From positions 1 through 43,483 of the forward strand of contig PYST01000320.1 of assembly GCA_003049485.1 (NCBI GenBank): DNA of 43,483 bases, read 5' to 3'. The translations under genes were made by a program, and so were the position numbers. The DNA comes from Ophioceras dolichostomum (lineage: Eukaryota; Ascomycota; Sordariomycetes; Magnaporthales; Ophioceraceae). Numbering within the stretch: position 1 is the stretch's first letter; the number at the start of each line of letters is the position of its first letter. The notes beneath the pieces are model-generated. The model was not told the DNA's origin. It saw nothing but the letters and a program-made list of their open reading frames with translations, and ran no database searches. Below are positions 1-10,262 of this stretch, piece by piece.

Positions 1-89
1 TTAGAACAACCATGAATGACAACAACAAAAACCCCCCCTCAAGATCAATAGGTGCATGCACTTGTTCTTCTAGACTTGCCTTTCCAACA
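1..89 (+). repeat. 5' LTR, 3' end only
   Basis: These 89 bases are the tail of the 5' LTR and end in CCAACA at position 89. They are identical to 5755-5843. The rest of the LTR (about 147 bases, judged from the 3' copy) is upstream of the window. No clear match to the usual initiator-tRNA primer-binding site follows at position 90, so the primer is unknown. Confidence 0.9.
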
Positions 90-220
90 CTGATCAGTGT
101 TACCTGGCAACAGGTAGCACAGAGAAGTTAGGACGGAAGAGACTCCCCTAGCATCGGGGGTTCCTAGAACCTGTCTGGTGCTATCAGGAGTGCTTGAACG
201 CGCTTGAAGGCGACTGGTGC

Positions 221-333
221 CGACCTGGACTTCGTGAGCCTCGGAGCCCTCTCTTTAAAGCAGCGTACTGATAGTTGAAACTCCTCTGGGAGTAGAGAAT
301 GATAAGGGACGACCTGGACTTCGTGAGCCTCGG
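221..333 (+). repeat. 24-bp direct repeat in the Copia leader
   Basis: The 24 bases at 221-244 recur exactly at 310-333, inside the untranslated leader between the 5' LTR and the gag ATG at 480. A second, imperfect pair with GCGCGCCTCT cores lies at about 408-475. The packaging and dimerisation signals of retroelements usually sit in this leader, so a role in RNA packaging is possible but unproven. Confidence 0.75.
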
Positions 334-479
334 TTCCCTTCCCTCGTCTCAGCTACATTGGGCAAGTCAGCTATTGGGCGTACCTATCACGCATTTCCCT
401 TTGGCAACAACGCGCGCCTCTCCCCGCGCATTCTCAATTGACAACTTCGCGCGCCTCTCTTCGCGCACTTTCTCCGACA

Positions 480-3400
480 ATGGCAGCGTCGGTAGCTCCT
501 TCGGTCTCGATCTCGGCCGACGACTACTTCCAAGCCGTGCTTACAGCAGCAGATGTACCCAACAGTTCTTTCTATACTGTGGAAGCTCTGATGTTTGACA
601 ACCCTATTGATGACGAAGGCCGTGAGGCAATGACGGACGAGCAAGCCAATACATACGCCCTCCGTTGCCTCAGTGAGTACAAGCAGTCATCTGACGCGGG
701 CCGTACTTTGCTGAGCAATTTTGCTAGCGACTTCGACGGATGGAAAAACGCCCAGTGGACTCGTCTTCTCCCCGCCCTCCGCAAAGCTATCAAGACCTTC
801 CTTCACCAACGCGGCATCTACGTTGGCGGAACAATGGGCCGCCACGACATGCAATTGACTGGTCTCTGCAATTTCATTGTCGAAACCAATGGTCGCCGTC
901 TCCCGGATTGGCCTGAGGGTGAAGAAAAGACTTGGGATCGTGCCTACTACCTTCATCTAGAGAAGGTGGCTCTGAACGATGCGACACCTCTCCCGACAAG
1001 CAACGGTTCCCAGCCTGAGAATCGCCCCGGTGACCATAACGACAGCACGGCATCCGGTACTCAGCAACCTCAAGACGGTGCCCTTGGTGGCAGGCCATCT
1101 CCTACCGACCTTCCGCCCCTTGGTACTTGGCCAACATCGGTAGCCCCTTTCGGCAAGACGGGTGGTGCCTTGGTTGATCCATACCAGGCACTCCCCCCAA
1201 TCCTCTATACGAACGCACCCCCGGACGCATCCAAGGTCATTTCGTTCTTCAAGACTTGGGACAAGACGAACAACTTCTCCGGCGCCGCCTACGAAGTATT
1301 AGATGTCAAAACCCGACTCTTCATGAGCGAGTGTCAGTTGCATGGTATCGAGCCTGCCAGCTTCTATGCAATTTACCCCCGGATACTTACGGGACGAGCA
1401 CAGCAACACTTCGTCCAGAAGCTTCATCGAGCCATGACGTTCACTCAGATGTACAACGCCCTCAAGAGTCATTTCGACACCAATGTGAATCGCTCAGAGT
1501 ACTGGACTACTTGGACCAAGACAACGTTCGCGCAGCTCCGAAACGCGCCAGAGAACGCTGGGAAGTCTAGCCAGCAGGTGCTACAAGAAATGCTTGACAA
1601 GCTTTCCCTCTGCCAACAGGCCCTTGGCCCCCAGTACGGAGGCCAAGAACCGCTTATCCAAGCGGTAACGTCTGCCTGTCGAGACAATCCTGCCTTCACA
1701 ATGGCATTGTTCAAGACACCTCGTACTTTTGAGGAACTCTCTTCGGATCTCCATTCATCTCTCCAAGCTTCGGAGAGATCCACCGGCCCCCAGCACTTCT
1801 ACACCGATCGCCAATATGGTCGTAGCAGCCAAGCGACCTACGGAGGACAACTCCAAGTCTCCCGCGGTAACGGTGCCCAGTGGCAACCTACTCGTGGCCA
1901 TCGACAGCCCCGAGCATCCCGACGTTGTTGGGTTTGCAACCGAGAAGGATGCTGGTCCAACAAGCACCCCAATGAAGAACGCAAGGCCGCCCATGAGCGT
2001 TATCTTTCTATGAAGCGCAACGGCCTTGTCAACAAGAAGTATTCGACTTTCTTGGCAGATTTTGAGGGACTTGATATTGGTGATGAAGATAGTGACAGCA
2101 ACAACAGCTCGGTCCTGGACGACGAGCCTCAAGGCAACGAGAATACTGAGACTACGTCTCAGTATCTCCAGCAGGTAGCTTTTCTCCATGAGAACGCCTG
2201 CCGCCACCTTCGTGGCATAGAAACAACTTTCGCAGAAGCCTTCCAGTTGAACGCTTATTGTCGAGAGGTTTTCCAGGGTATCCTTCCAGACACGGGTGCT
2301 GCTGAGAGGTCTACAGCAGGACAGTCCCAAATGCTGGCCCTCCAGAAGCATTTACCAGATCTTATGCTGGATCGCTCCCGAGCCGGAGAAGCTGCAATCC
2401 GCTTCGGAGTAGGCGATCATCATTCTTCACTCGGAACTGTCACCGTTTCCACCCCCATCGGAACTTTCACTTTCCACGTTATGGATACACCGACCCCATT
2501 TCTCCTTTGTCTGAAGGATATGGACCAAGCCGGTGTTTACCTCGACAATACCCGTGACGTACTCGTCAAGCGTTTGTCCAACGGCGATACGATTGAGACA
2601 CCTGTGGCCCGTCGGTGGGGCCATCCATGGTTCTTTCAACAGGGTATTGGAAATGCTACGGCTTTCCTGACAGAACCCGAGTTGCGACAACTCCATCGTC
2701 GATTCGGACATCCCTCTGCGAACCGGTTGTACGACCTATTGCATGCTGCAGGACACAAAGACGTACAACATGCTGCTATCGATACTATCAACAAGGTCTG
2801 TCATCATTGTCAGATCAAAGGTGCAGCCCCTCGACGCTTCAAGTTCACGCTTACCGATGACAAGGACTTCAACTACGAAGTTTACGTCGACGTGATGTAC
2901 CTGAACGGTAGAGCCGCCCTTCACGTCGTCGATGCAGCTACCAGCTTCAACGCTGCCCGGTTCCTCCCGGATCTTGCTGCCGAAACCACTTGGCGCATCT
3001 TCCGTATTTGCTGGTGCGCAGCATACTTGGGACCGCCGGACCACTTGATCCACGACCCAGGTACTAACTTCGCTGGTGCCGTCTTCCAGCGAAACGCCCG
3101 TTCTTTCGGTATTGTGTGCCGAGAGATGCCCGTGGAAGCACATCACTCAGTGGGAAAAGTTGAGCGTTACCACGCTCCGCTTCGACGTGCTTTCGAGATT
3201 TTCCACTCGGAACTCGGACCCTCCGTCCCTGACGAGGATAAGCTACAGCTTGCCTGCAAGGCTGTAAACGACACAGCCGGCCCTGACGGACTTGTTCCTA
3301 CCCTTCTTGTCTTCGGAGCATACCCACGCATGACATCGGAATCACCCCCGTCTACAAGCACTGCTGCACGCGGCATCGCGATGGAGAAAGCTCTCGCAGC

Positions 3401-5450
3401 CGTACGACGATACCATGCCCAACGCGACATCGTTCGAGCTCTCGCTGCTCGAAATGGACCCGTAACGACGGACTTGCTTCCTGCCTCCCTGGCAATCGGA
3501 AGTGAAGTCCTCGTATTCCGCGAGAAAAACGGCTGGACAGGACCACACAAAGTCCAAGCTACTACAGGCACGACCGTTACCATCAACACAATCAATGGAC
3601 CTGTGGACTTCCGTGCAACGTCTGTCAAACTATACTACCGCGATAACCAGACACCTCCTTCTGAAACTCAACCAGAGCCCCCGCAACCTCGTCGACGAGG
3701 ACGCCCCCCTGGGAGCAAAAATAAGCCCAAGGGCATCGGCGCCGCTTTGCTTTCTCAATACTTTGTTGTCTGTGAGACAGAAGACAACGAAGACACGAGC
3801 GAGGGTACTACAACCTTCGTCACGCAGAAAGAAAAGAGTGATTACCTGCTCGCCCTTGATCTGCGAGCTAAAGGTGTCATCTCTGACTCTGGCAAGCCTT
3901 TCGAAGAATCCGATCGGAAGGAGATTGAAGCGTTGATCGGCAACGGTATCTTGGTACCGATCCCCTATGACCCGGTAAAGCATGCCGGCGTACGAATTTT
4001 TGGTGCCCGTCTCGTTCACGAGATTAAGGGAAAGATGGACCCCAAGCCATACGAGAAGTCTCGCCTCGTGGTACAAGGCTTCAACGATACCGGCAAAGCA
4101 GAGGTGCTTACCCAGTCACCTACTATCCAACGATGCAGTCAGCGTATCATCTTCGCATTGACACCTGCGTTGATAACAATGGGAATGACAGCTGAAGTGC
4201 GAGACATCACTATGGCCTATACCCAATCAGCTTCGGACCTCAACCGACTCCTTCTGGTGCGCGTTCCCGACTTCCTAAAAGAGAAGTATCCAGAGGGAAC
4301 GGTCCTTCACGTCAAGCGCCCTTTGTACGGTATCGCAGAAGCTGGGATGTATTGGTTTGCAACGTACCATCAGCATCACCTTCAACGCCTTAACATGCAA
4401 GTCTCCTCTTTCGACCCTTGCTTGTTGATCACGAGCAGTCAGGACCCAAACGACTTCGGGATCACTGGCATGCAGACCGACGATACCTTCAACGTCGGAA
4501 CTGCAAAGTTCATGGAGCTCGAGGATACAGAGCTCAAGATCGCGAAACTGCGTGCCAAGCCACGCACCCCGGTGACAACTGACCCCACGGACTTTAATGG
4601 TTGCAGAGTCCGCCTTGACAGCCAAAACCTCCTCGTCTCCCCAAAGGGACAAGGCAACAAGCTCGAGACCGCTACAACGACAGAGGACTACGTTGTCCAA
4701 CGCGCCCGTGGCGCGTACATAGCCTCTATCTGCCAACCGGAAGCCGCGTTCGACCTTTCGGTAGCCGCACAGTTTCAGCAGCCCAACGAAGCCCAAGTCA
4801 AAGCACTGAACAAGCGTTTGCTTTGGCAGATTAGCAACAAGGACAAAGGACTCCGCCATATTCCTCTCGACCTGACCACTACAAAGGTTATGGTTTTTGT
4901 TGACGGTTCATTTAGCAACAACGCTGACCTTAGTTCCCAAATCGGCTTCGTTGTTGCTTTGGTCAACGAGACCAAGGAAGACGACGGACTCGTCAAGATT
5001 CGTGGTAACCTGGTGCATTGGTCGTCAACCAAGTGCAAGCGTGTTACCCGCAGCGTACTCGCTTCCGAAATCTACAGCATGACTGCTGGATTCGACCTCG
5101 GCTTCGTTATCACAGACACGTTGTCTATGGTTACGAAGAGTCTGCAGCTTTTCCCCTTCCCTCTCGTAGTGTGCACTGACAGTTTCTCACTTTACGAGTG
5201 TATCACCAAGCTCGGTACTACGGCCGAAAAGCGTCTCATGATCGACATCATGGCACTACGACAATCTTATGAACGACGGGAACTCAACGAAGTGCGATGG
5301 ATCCATGGAGACGACAACCCGGCCGATGCCATGACAAAGAGCAATCCTAATCAAGCTCTGTCTCGGCTCGTTGACAACAACGAGATCACAATCCGAGTAC
5401 AAGGCTGGGTTAACAGGACCAAGGCTCCCCTTCAGTCAACATCATCATAA
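480..5450 (+). CDS. Copia gag-pol polyprotein
   Basis: This is a retrotransposon polyprotein of 1,656 residues. The first ATG in frame is at 480; the frame is open from 438 but has no earlier ATG. Visible domains: gag with a rearranged zinc knuckle C-X2-C-X4-C-X4-H (C483, C486, C491, H496); aspartic protease DTG at D604; integrase zinc finger H739, H744, C774, C777; integrase DD35E triad D804, D859, E895; an AT-hook-like RGRPPGSKNKPK segment near 1073-1084; reverse transcriptase with D1242 (RDITMAY) and QTDD (D1334, D1335); RNase H with D1475, E1530, D1567. There is no stop or frameshift between gag and pol, so both are made as one product and need processing by the protease. The protein acts in cytoplasmic virus-like particles and then in the nucleus for integration. 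Confidence 0.95.
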   Translation: MAASVAPSVSISADDYFQAVLTAADVPNSSFYTVEALMFDNPIDDEGREAMTDEQANTYALRCLSEYKQSSDAGRTLLSNFASDFDGWKNAQWTRLLPALRKAIKTFLHQRGIYVGGTMGRHDMQLTGLCNFIVETNGRRLPDWPEGEEKTWDRAYYLHLEKVALNDATPLPTSNGSQPENRPGDHNDSTASGTQQPQDGALGGRPSPTDLPPLGTWPTSVAPFGKTGGALVDPYQALPPILYTNAPPDASKVISFFKTWDKTNNFSGAAYEVLDVKTRLFMSECQLHGIEPASFYAIYPRILTGRAQQHFVQKLHRAMTFTQMYNALKSHFDTNVNRSEYWTTWTKTTFAQLRNAPENAGKSSQQVLQEMLDKLSLCQQALGPQYGGQEPLIQAVTSACRDNPAFTMALFKTPRTFEELSSDLHSSLQASERSTGPQHFYTDRQYGRSSQATYGGQLQVSRGNGAQWQPTRGHRQPRASRRCWVCNREGCWSNKHPNEERKAAHERYLSMKRNGLVNKKYSTFLADFEGLDIGDEDSDSNNSSVLDDEPQGNENTETTSQYLQQVAFLHENACRHLRGIETTFAEAFQLNAYCREVFQGILPDTGAAERSTAGQSQMLALQKHLPDLMLDRSRAGEAAIRFGVGDHHSSLGTVTVSTPIGTFTFHVMDTPTPFLLCLKDMDQAGVYLDNTRDVLVKRLSNGDTIETPVARRWGHPWFFQQGIGNATAFLTEPELRQLHRRFGHPSANRLYDLLHAAGHKDVQHAAIDTINKVCHHCQIKGAAPRRFKFTLTDDKDFNYEVYVDVMYLNGRAALHVVDAATSFNAARFLPDLAAETTWRIFRICWCAAYLGPPDHLIHDPGTNFAGAVFQRNARSFGIVCREMPVEAHHSVGKVERYHAPLRRAFEIFHSELGPSVPDEDKLQLACKAVNDTAGPDGLVPTLLVFGAYPRMTSESPPSTSTAARGIAMEKALAAVRRYHAQRDIVRALAARNGPVTTDLLPASLAIGSEVLVFREKNGWTGPHKVQATTGTTVTINTINGPVDFRATSVKLYYRDNQTPPSETQPEPPQPRRRGRPPGSKNKPKGIGAALLSQYFVVCETEDNEDTSEGTTTFVTQKEKSDYLLALDLRAKGVISDSGKPFEESDRKEIEALIGNGILVPIPYDPVKHAGVRIFGARLVHEIKGKMDPKPYEKSRLVVQGFNDTGKAEVLTQSPTIQRCSQRIIFALTPALITMGMTAEVRDITMAYTQSASDLNRLLLVRVPDFLKEKYPEGTVLHVKRPLYGIAEAGMYWFATYHQHHLQRLNMQVSSFDPCLLITSSQDPNDFGITGMQTDDTFNVGTAKFMELEDTELKIAKLRAKPRTPVTTDPTDFNGCRVRLDSQNLLVSPKGQGNKLETATTTEDYVVQRARGAYIASICQPEAAFDLSVAAQFQQPNEAQVKALNKRLLWQISNKDKGLRHIPLDLTTTKVMVFVDGSFSNNADLSSQIGFVVALVNETKEDDGLVKIRGNLVHWSSTKCKRVTRSVLASEIYSMTAGFDLGFVITDTLSMVTKSLQLFPFPLVVCTDSFSLYECITKLGTTAEKRLMIDIMALRQSYERRELNEVRWIHGDDNPADAMTKSNPNQALSRLVDNNEITIRVQGWVNRTKAPLQSTSS

Positions 5451-5607
5451 GTCTTTCCTCCCTCGCGTTTGGCTTATCCCCTTTCCTTGCACCCCAGTAG
5501 ATAGTTTTCATGGTAAGTACGAACTTACCATTCGGGTTGGACGTTTTAGACTTTTTGGTAAGCATGGGTCTTTGCCTGGATCTTCGGCAAAGAAAGAGAG
5601 TAGCTAG

Positions 5608-5843
5608 TGTTGGTCAATTGAGTGCGAAACTCCCAGTGACACAGAGCAACAGCAGTTACTGGGCTGTTGCCTCAGATCTCAGGCAACCGCACGAACCCCA
5701 CTTCACACCATTTAGCTAGCACCTCTCTCTCCACGACTCCGTCGCAAACCTAGCTTAGAACAACCATGAATGACAACAACAAAAACCCCCCCTCAAGATC
5801 AATAGGTGCATGCACTTGTTCTTCTAGACTTGCCTTTCCAACA
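5608..5843 (+). repeat. 3' LTR of the Copia element
   Basis: This LTR is 236 bp. It begins TGTTGG and ends CCAACA, a perfect 6-bp terminal inverted repeat with the canonical TG...CA ends. A purine-rich run AAAGAAAGAGAG at 5589-5600 lies just upstream and is a likely polypurine tract, separated from the LTR by seven bases. The same arrangement occurs before the second element's LTR at 9890, which confirms the boundary. Confidence 0.92.
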
Positions 5844-8126
5844 TAGATATCAATATTTAGGTAGCCGCGCTGGTCGCCCTTTTGTTGGTTCGCTTTGTTC
5901 TGATGGAATTTTGATGTTGGCGCCTTCTGTTTTTGGCTTTCCAAATTCCTGCCTTTCGGGGTGGGAAATCCGACCAGATGAGCTGAGCGCCAAGTCGCTG
6001 AGATAAAGGCGAGCCGCTTGGTTGACCGATGGGCCTCATGCTAGCCATTCCGAAATGATGGGATGCCCGGCCGATGGGGACAAAGAAAGTGCGTCTTGCC
6101 AACAGTCCTGACAACCAACAGGCTGATGATGAACAAAGGAGACTGGGGTTGTGGTGCCAACCAACAGTATCATCGAAATTCCCAAGATATTTCTTCTGCA
6201 AATGGCTCTCCCGTGCGCGCTCGACAGAGGGTCACCATATCGCGTTCGTTTCATGGCCCATGAGACCTTATATGTTTGGCCCCCGTCGTTCTCTGCCACC
6301 CCCGGTCGGTACTGGAGCCCAGCCATCTTTGCTAGGCAGCATGGCACCGATACCATCCTATTACGGCGACTGGACTTTCAGCGTCTCTGAATTTACAATG
6401 CACCGGAGCTTGATGACGCCTTGAAGACCGATAGTGGCGATGCAATTATACTAGCGCCTTGCGGACGCAACGCCCATCGACTTTAAGATCCTGCTTCACT
6501 ATCCACCCGGCTGCTATTCATCAAGAGATAAGCGTGCGGCATCTCTGAGCATGCGCCTGAATTTTGCTCTAATCGTGCCCCATGCACTTGGAATAAGATC
6601 AGAACGTTCCAGCCCGAGTTTTGCGTATTTTATTTCCCCGAACCACTTGAATCCAGCCCGCCCGTCTCGCCTTCGTAGACGGGAGATTGGATATGGCCAA
6701 GGACTACAAAATTATGGCCGGATACTTCGGGCTCGATAGCTCCCTACGCAGCTGGCGCGGAGATCTGTATAAGATGAGGGACCTCGCTGGGTATATTTTG
6801 GGGAAAAACGGTGCTCTGCGTGACACAGATCTCGATCTCACCACAAAATCCGCCTTTGCGCCGCAAGCTCAACAGGCGAAGACCACGCCCGTTATCACGA
6901 GTTCCTGTAAGACATCCAAGTCCCTCTGTGATATTATTCCTAGTTCCGTGATTTGGCACATTCATGCTGACCCGAATATTCACTCTGTTGTGCCAGGGGC
7001 TTATTAGTAGAGCGGATGAGGGTGCTTAGACTGATAGATGGGATCGTGGAAATAAGAAGCCCTACACCTCTACATGGGGAGGTTTCGATCAATGGGATCC
7101 TCGATAAATGGTTCCCGAAAGAGGTCGAATTTAGAAATACTCTTGAAGCTGCACTTCCCACGGAATGCGGTGATATTTCTAGCGAGGATAAATCCAGTGT
7201 GCACATTGAGCTAGTTTGAGAGCAATAGATGTTGACTTGGTCATGACCATTTTCACGTTGCTCATTTCTCCCAGGTTCCGCGACGCCGCAGTTCGTACTT
7301 CATAGGGTCTGCAGTCTTTTATAAGCTGAGTGTTGGAACCTATCTGAGTTTATAACAAGGCTGTGCATCTCCTCTGGCAGTCAGACAGGACGAATAGGGG
7401 TCCCCCATCACATCAGGAAGGCATGTCCTGACTGCTTGCTCTGCTCATTATAATTCTCGCTCGAGGGCAAAGAGGTTTGCTGACGTAGCTGTGCCAGGAT
7501 TAAAAGCACCGGAACGGCACGCGGGAGAAAACGGTCATTGTGGATGATCCCGGCTTCGGGTCAATCAGTGATGATAGTCATAAAAGTGAGTGAAGAAAGC
7601 CATGGTCAACATCATTCTGGGGCTGGAACTTCTGGGACGACATCTCCTTCACTCATCTTCTTTCCTGTCACTGAGACAGTCGATAATCCAAGTTTCTTCG
7701 GCATCATAAAAGTCGTCTATCAAACTCACCCAGTTCGTCATCAGTCATAGGTGGATGGCGTCTTCGCTGTCATCACCGCCCCTCCGGTTTCCTGAAGATG
7801 GTGACTCCTCTTTTGTGTTTTAAAAAGCCTTTTGGGGTCGTTGAATATGGTCCATTTGTAGGAACCTACGCCCTTCCCATTGCATTAAGGGGATTTCTGT
7901 TGGAAGGCCAGGGTTCCAATTGGAAAGACACGCGTGTGGTAAACCGATTCTATTGATCTGAATGATGTACGAGGAAGGGAAAAAGCTAGTCTACGCGTGG
8001 GCCGGAGGGAGTGCTTCTGTAGACGACTCCTGAGGGTCCACGTGATCTGAGGTCTGTTGAAGTGGATGCCTTGATGACTGAGGCAACTAGTTCCTCATGG
8101 GTGCAGAGAGGTGCACCCTTCAACAA
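5844..8126. other. Unassigned DNA between two Copia copies
   Basis: No convincing gene is seen here. The open frames are short (all under about 120 codons), overlap on both strands and show no recognisable domain. The stretch is not Copia sequence, so the first element is not simply nested in the second. A frame open from 8062 runs into the truncated Copia copy, so homology to the polyprotein may begin slightly before 8127, but the similarity there is weak. Confidence 0.5.
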
Positions 8127-9734
8127 TTACCTGCTCGCCCTTGATCTGCGAGCCAATGGCATCATTTCTGACTCTGGCAAGCCTTTCGAAGAATCCGATC
8201 GGAAGGAGATTGAGGCGTTGATTGGCAACGGTATCTGGTACCGATTCCCTACGACCCTGTCAATCATGCTGCGTACGAATTTTTGGTGCCCGTCTTGTCC
8301 ACGAGATCAAGGGAAAGATGGATCCCAAGCCATACGAGAAGTCTCGCCTCGTGGTACAAGGCTTCAACGATATCGGCAAAGCAGAGGTGCTTACCCAGTC
8401 ACCTACTATCCAACGATGCAGCCAGCGTATCATCTTCGCATTGACACCTGCGTTGATGACAATGGGAATGACAGCTGAAGTGCGAGACATCACTATGGCC
8501 TACACCCAATCAGCTTCTGACCTCAACCGACTTCTTCTGGTGCGCGTTCCCGACTTCTTAAAGAGAGGTATCCAGAGGGAACGATCTTTCACGTCAAGCG
8601 CCCCTTGTACGGTATCGCAGAAGCTGGGATGTATTGGTTCGCAACGTACCATCAACATCATCTCCAGCGCCTCAACATGCAAGTCTCCTCCTTCGACCCT
8701 TGCTTGTTAATTACGAACAGCCAGGACCCAAGTGATTTTGGGATCACCGGCATGCAGACCGACGATACCTTCAACGTCGGAACCGCAAAGTTCACGGAGC
8801 TTGAAGACACAGAGCTTAAGACCGCGAAGCTGCGTGCCAAGCCACGCACCCCTGTGACAACTGACCCCACGGACTTTAATGGTTGTAGAGTCCCCTTCGA
8901 CTGTCAAAACCTTGTCATCTCCCCAAAGGGACAAGGCAACAAGCTCGAGACCGCTACAACGACAGAGGACTACGTTGTCCAACGCGCTCGTGGCGCGTAC
9001 ATAGCCTCTATTTGTCAACTGGAGGCTGCCTTCGGCCTTTCGGTAGCCGCGCAGTTCCAGCAACCCAATGAAGCCTAAACTAAAGCACTGAACAAGCGTC
9101 TGCTTTGGCAAATCAGCAACAAGGACAAAGGCCTCCGTCATATTCCCCTCGACCTGACCACCGCAAAGGTTATGGTCTTTGTTGACGGTTCCTTTAGCAA
9201 CAATGCTGATCTTAGCTCCCAAATTGGCTTCGATGTTGCTTTGGTCAACGAGACCAAGGAAGACGATGGACTCGTCAAGATTCGTGGCAACTTGGTGCAT
9301 TGGTCATCGACTAAATGCAAGCGTGTCACCCGCAGCGTGCTCGCCTCTGAGATCTACAGCATGACTGCTGGATTCGACCTCGGCTTTGTCATCACAGACA
9401 CTTTGTCTATGGTTACGAAGAGCCTCCAACTTTCCCCCTTTCCTCTTGTTGTGTGCACTGACAGTTTTTCACTTTACGAGTGTATCACCAAGCTCGGTAC
9501 TACGACCGAAAAGCGCCTCATGATCGACATTATGGCGCTGCGACAATCCTACAAGCGCGTCGAGAGCTCAACGGGGTACGATGGATCCATGGAGACGACA
9601 ACCCAGCTGACGCCATGACGAAAAGCAGTCCCAACCAAGCCCTGTCTCGGCTCGTTGACAACAACGAGATTACAATCCGAGTACAAGGCTGGGTTAACAG
9701 GACCAAGGCTCCGCTTCAACCATCATCATTATAG
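8127..9734 (+). pseudogene. Copia reverse transcriptase/RNase H remnant
   Basis: This is the C-terminal third of the gag-pol polyprotein in broken form. Compared with the intact copy at 480-5450, one base is lost near 8235 and another near 8557. A Gln codon has become TAA at 9076-9078, and a further frame change lies near 9565 between the last RNase H aspartate and the RWIHGDDNPAD-type segment. The QTDD box and the VDGSFS, ASEIYS and CTDSFS RNase H motifs are all still readable. The 3' end retains the normal terminator near 9734. It cannot make a functional protein. Confidence 0.9.
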
Positions 9735-9889
9735 GTCACTCCTCCCCTGCGTTTGGCTTATCACATTCCCTTGCACCCCAGTAGGTAGTTTTATGGTCAG
9801 TATGGACTTGCCATTTGGGTTGGATATTTGGATTTTCTGGTGAGTATCAGTCTTTGCCTGGATCTTCGGCAAAGAAAGAGAGTAGCTAG

Positions 9890-10126
9890 TGTTGGTCAAT
9901 CAGGTGCGAGCTCCCAGTGACGTAGGGCAATGGCAGTCACTGAGAATGTTGCCTCAGATCCCAGGCAACAGCGCGAGCCCCACTCTCCACCATTTAGCTA
10001 GCACTTCTCTTCCAGCGACTTCGCCGCAAACTTAGCTGAGAACGGCCATGAATCAGAACAACCACAACCCCCCTCTCCAGACCAGCTTGTGCATGCACTT
10101 GTCCCGTCGACCCTGCCTTTCCAACA
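9890..10126 (+). repeat. 3' LTR of the truncated Copia copy
   Basis: This is 237 bp, begins TGTTGG and ends CCAACA, as in the intact element, but differs at many positions inside. The same purine-rich run ending GTAGCTAG lies directly upstream. Its length and ends confirm the LTR limits assigned to the first element. Confidence 0.88.
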
Positions 10127-10262
10127 AGATGATCATTTTTACCAGTGATTGTAGGGGATATGCATATATAAGTGATTTTTTTCTTTTATTCTCGTGGCCC
10201 TTCTTTCTGCTTCCTTCCGACAGCTTTTACTACCGCTATTACCGCCGTCTCTGTTCAACTAG

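Larger units (their letters stand above)
1..5843 (+). mobile_element. Ty1/Copia LTR retrotransposon, apparently intact
   Basis: This is a full element apart from the start of its 5' LTR, which lies outside the window. Domain order in the single polyprotein is gag, protease, integrase, reverse transcriptase, RNase H. Integrase before reverse transcriptase is diagnostic of Ty1/Copia rather than Gypsy. The last 89 bases of the 5' LTR (1-89) match the last 89 bases of the 3' LTR (5755-5843) at every position, which suggests a recent insertion. The 3' flank after the LTR is TAGAT, the expected place for a 5-bp target duplication, but the matching 5' flank is not visible. The coding frame is fully open, so the element could be active. 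Confidence 0.93.
8127..10126 (+). mobile_element. 5'-truncated Copia copy of the same family
   Basis: Close similarity to the first element starts at about 8127, matching its position 3841, and continues through reverse transcriptase, RNase H, the polypurine-like run and a complete 3' LTR. Everything upstream (5' LTR, gag, protease, integrase) is missing. The end after the LTR is AGATG, a possible target duplication that cannot be checked because the 5' end is lost. The copy is clearly older than the first: it carries scattered substitutions, frameshifts and a nonsense codon. Confidence 0.9.

Noticed and set aside
90..110. A tRNA primer-binding site directly after the 5' LTR
   Set aside because: The sequence there does not clearly match the initiator-tRNA-derived site common in Copia elements, so none is annotated.
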